Source: CAWJHE01 sp964614855 | GTDB lineage: Bacteria > Chloroflexota > Anaerolineae > Anaerolineales > UBA4823 | Length of the DNA: 6,268 nucleotides | Assembly: GCA_964614855.1 (NCBI GenBank) | Contig: CAZTMX010000165.1 | Span: forward strand, 1 to 6,268 | Direction: 5' to 3' | Shown: positions 5,690-6,268 of the stretch, one piece after another | Layout: each line of letters starts with the position of its first letter | How positions within the stretch are numbered: position 1 is the first letter of the stretch | Notes under the pieces: model-generated | Told to the model about the DNA's origin: nothing | Seen by the model: the letters and a program-made list of their open reading frames with translations, nothing else | Databases searched by the model: none | Made by a program: the position numbers and the translations under genes

Positions 5690-6268
5690 ATGATCAACAA
5701 GAATTATTGGCAAGCAATTTGGACCTCGCGATATTTCTGGCTGCACCTGGCGCGTGCGGAGCTGAAGTATAAATTTCGCCGCTCGCGCTTGGGTCTCTTG
5801 TGGACGATGATCCATCCTTTGATGCTGATGCTGATGATTACGCTGATCTTTGGCAACCTCTTCGGCATCCCGATGAAGGATTTTGCGCCGTATGTCTTCT
5901 CTGGTCTGATTGTGTGGGAATTTGTGTTGGGTGTCGCCTTAGGTGGCTGCAGTTCTTTGCTTGTCAGCGAAGCCTACATCAAACAATTTCGCCACCCCAT
6001 GGTGATTTACCCCCTGAAAACCACCCTGGTTCAGATCACGACGTTTCTGATAGCCATCCAGGCGATGTTTTTGTGGTTTCTTTTTACCCAACCCGCCAAT
6101 CTGCTTTTCGGCATTGCCACCATGCCCATCACCCTGGTCATCCTTTTTCTGCTGGGTTGGCCGATCGCAATATTGACCTCATCCATCAATTTGAAATATC
6201 GTGATTTTCAACAGATACTGGGTCTTGTGATGCAGTTATTATGGTATGTTTCCCCGGTTTTTTTCAAG
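5690..6268 (+). CDS. wzm: ABC-2 type polysaccharide export permease (Wzm/TagG-like), 3'-partial
   Basis: An open frame of 193 codons runs off the right end with no stop. It starts at the ATG at 5690, 17 bases after the aminotransferase stop; no earlier ATG, GTG or TTG is in frame after that stop, and no clear ribosome binding site is seen. The protein begins with an amphipathic cytosolic segment rich in Arg/Lys (LARAELKYKFRRSRLGLLW, about 20-38), the hallmark of Wzm/TagG-like permeases. Hydrophobic spans follow at about 37-59, 66-90, 108-133 and 138-165, then LKYRDFQQILG (168-178) and the conserved WYVSPVFF near the end. Family members have about 260 residues and six spans, so some 70 residues are missing. 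The permease works with an ATPase (Wzt/TagH), expected just downstream, to export an undecaprenyl-linked polysaccharide. It places the preceding sugar enzymes in an ABC-transporter-dependent glycan pathway. Confidence 0.88.
   Translation, partial: MINKNYWQAIWTSRYFWLHLARAELKYKFRRSRLGLLWTMIHPLMLMLMITLIFGNLFGIPMKDFAPYVFSGLIVWEFVLGVALGGCSSLLVSEAYIKQFRHPMVIYPLKTTLVQITTFLIAIQAMFLWFLFTQPANLLFGIATMPITLVILFLLGWPIAILTSSINLKYRDFQQILGLVMQLLWYVSPVFFK

Noticed and set aside
5800..6204. 134-residue + strand frame at the right end
   Set aside because: It overlaps the permease in another frame. The frame from 5690 gives a clear membrane protein with Wzm-like motifs and stays open to the end of the window.

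Overview
All recognisable genes in this window lie on the + strand. They form three blocks. The sequence looks like a draft bacterial scaffold, probably a metagenome assembly, because two runs of N (10 and 100 bases) interrupt coding regions and neither matches the length the protein families require. The organism is not certain. A high-GC core, a five-haem c-type cytochrome lipoprotein next to a DUF4213/DUF364 protein, and EttA would suit an anaerobic or facultative environmental bacterium. Chloroflexota (Anaerolineae-like) is my best guess, held weakly.

Block 1 (1-2501): the 3' part of a DUF4213/DUF364 protein (putative heavy-metal-chelation family), interrupted by a 10-N placeholder that shifts the apparent frame. 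Three bases later comes a 600-residue lipoprotein with five CxxCH haem sites. The tight spacing and strong ribosome binding site suggest one operon. A long near-perfect hairpin (600-644) lies inside the end of the first gene, just upstream of the cytochrome.

Block 2 (2502-3972): a 112-bp spacer, then ettA, an ABC-F translation factor that gates ribosomes according to energy state. Its second ATPase domain is largely hidden by the 100-N gap. Comparison with the E. coli protein implies roughly 410 missing bases, not 100.

Block 3 (3973-6268): a consensus extended -10 promoter overlaps the ettA stop. It is followed by a leader with two mutually exclusive stems, then a GTG-started GNAT acetyltransferase, a DegT-family aminotransferase closely resembling GDP-perosamine synthase, and the start of a Wzm-type ABC polysaccharide export permease that runs off the window. 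This looks like the beginning of a surface-glycan locus: make a 4-amino-4,6-dideoxy sugar nucleotide, possibly N-acetylate it, then export the glycan by an ABC transporter. Base composition drops visibly entering this block (hand count: 45 of 60 G+C at 3061-3120, 25 of 60 at 4081-4140), consistent with a variable or transferred locus.

I saw no tRNA, rRNA, CRISPR array, insertion sequence or defence system. The most interesting items are the intragenic hairpin, the metal-chelation/cytochrome pairing, the two-state leader before the GNAT gene, and the GNAT-perosamine synthase pairing. None amounts to a clearly new system.
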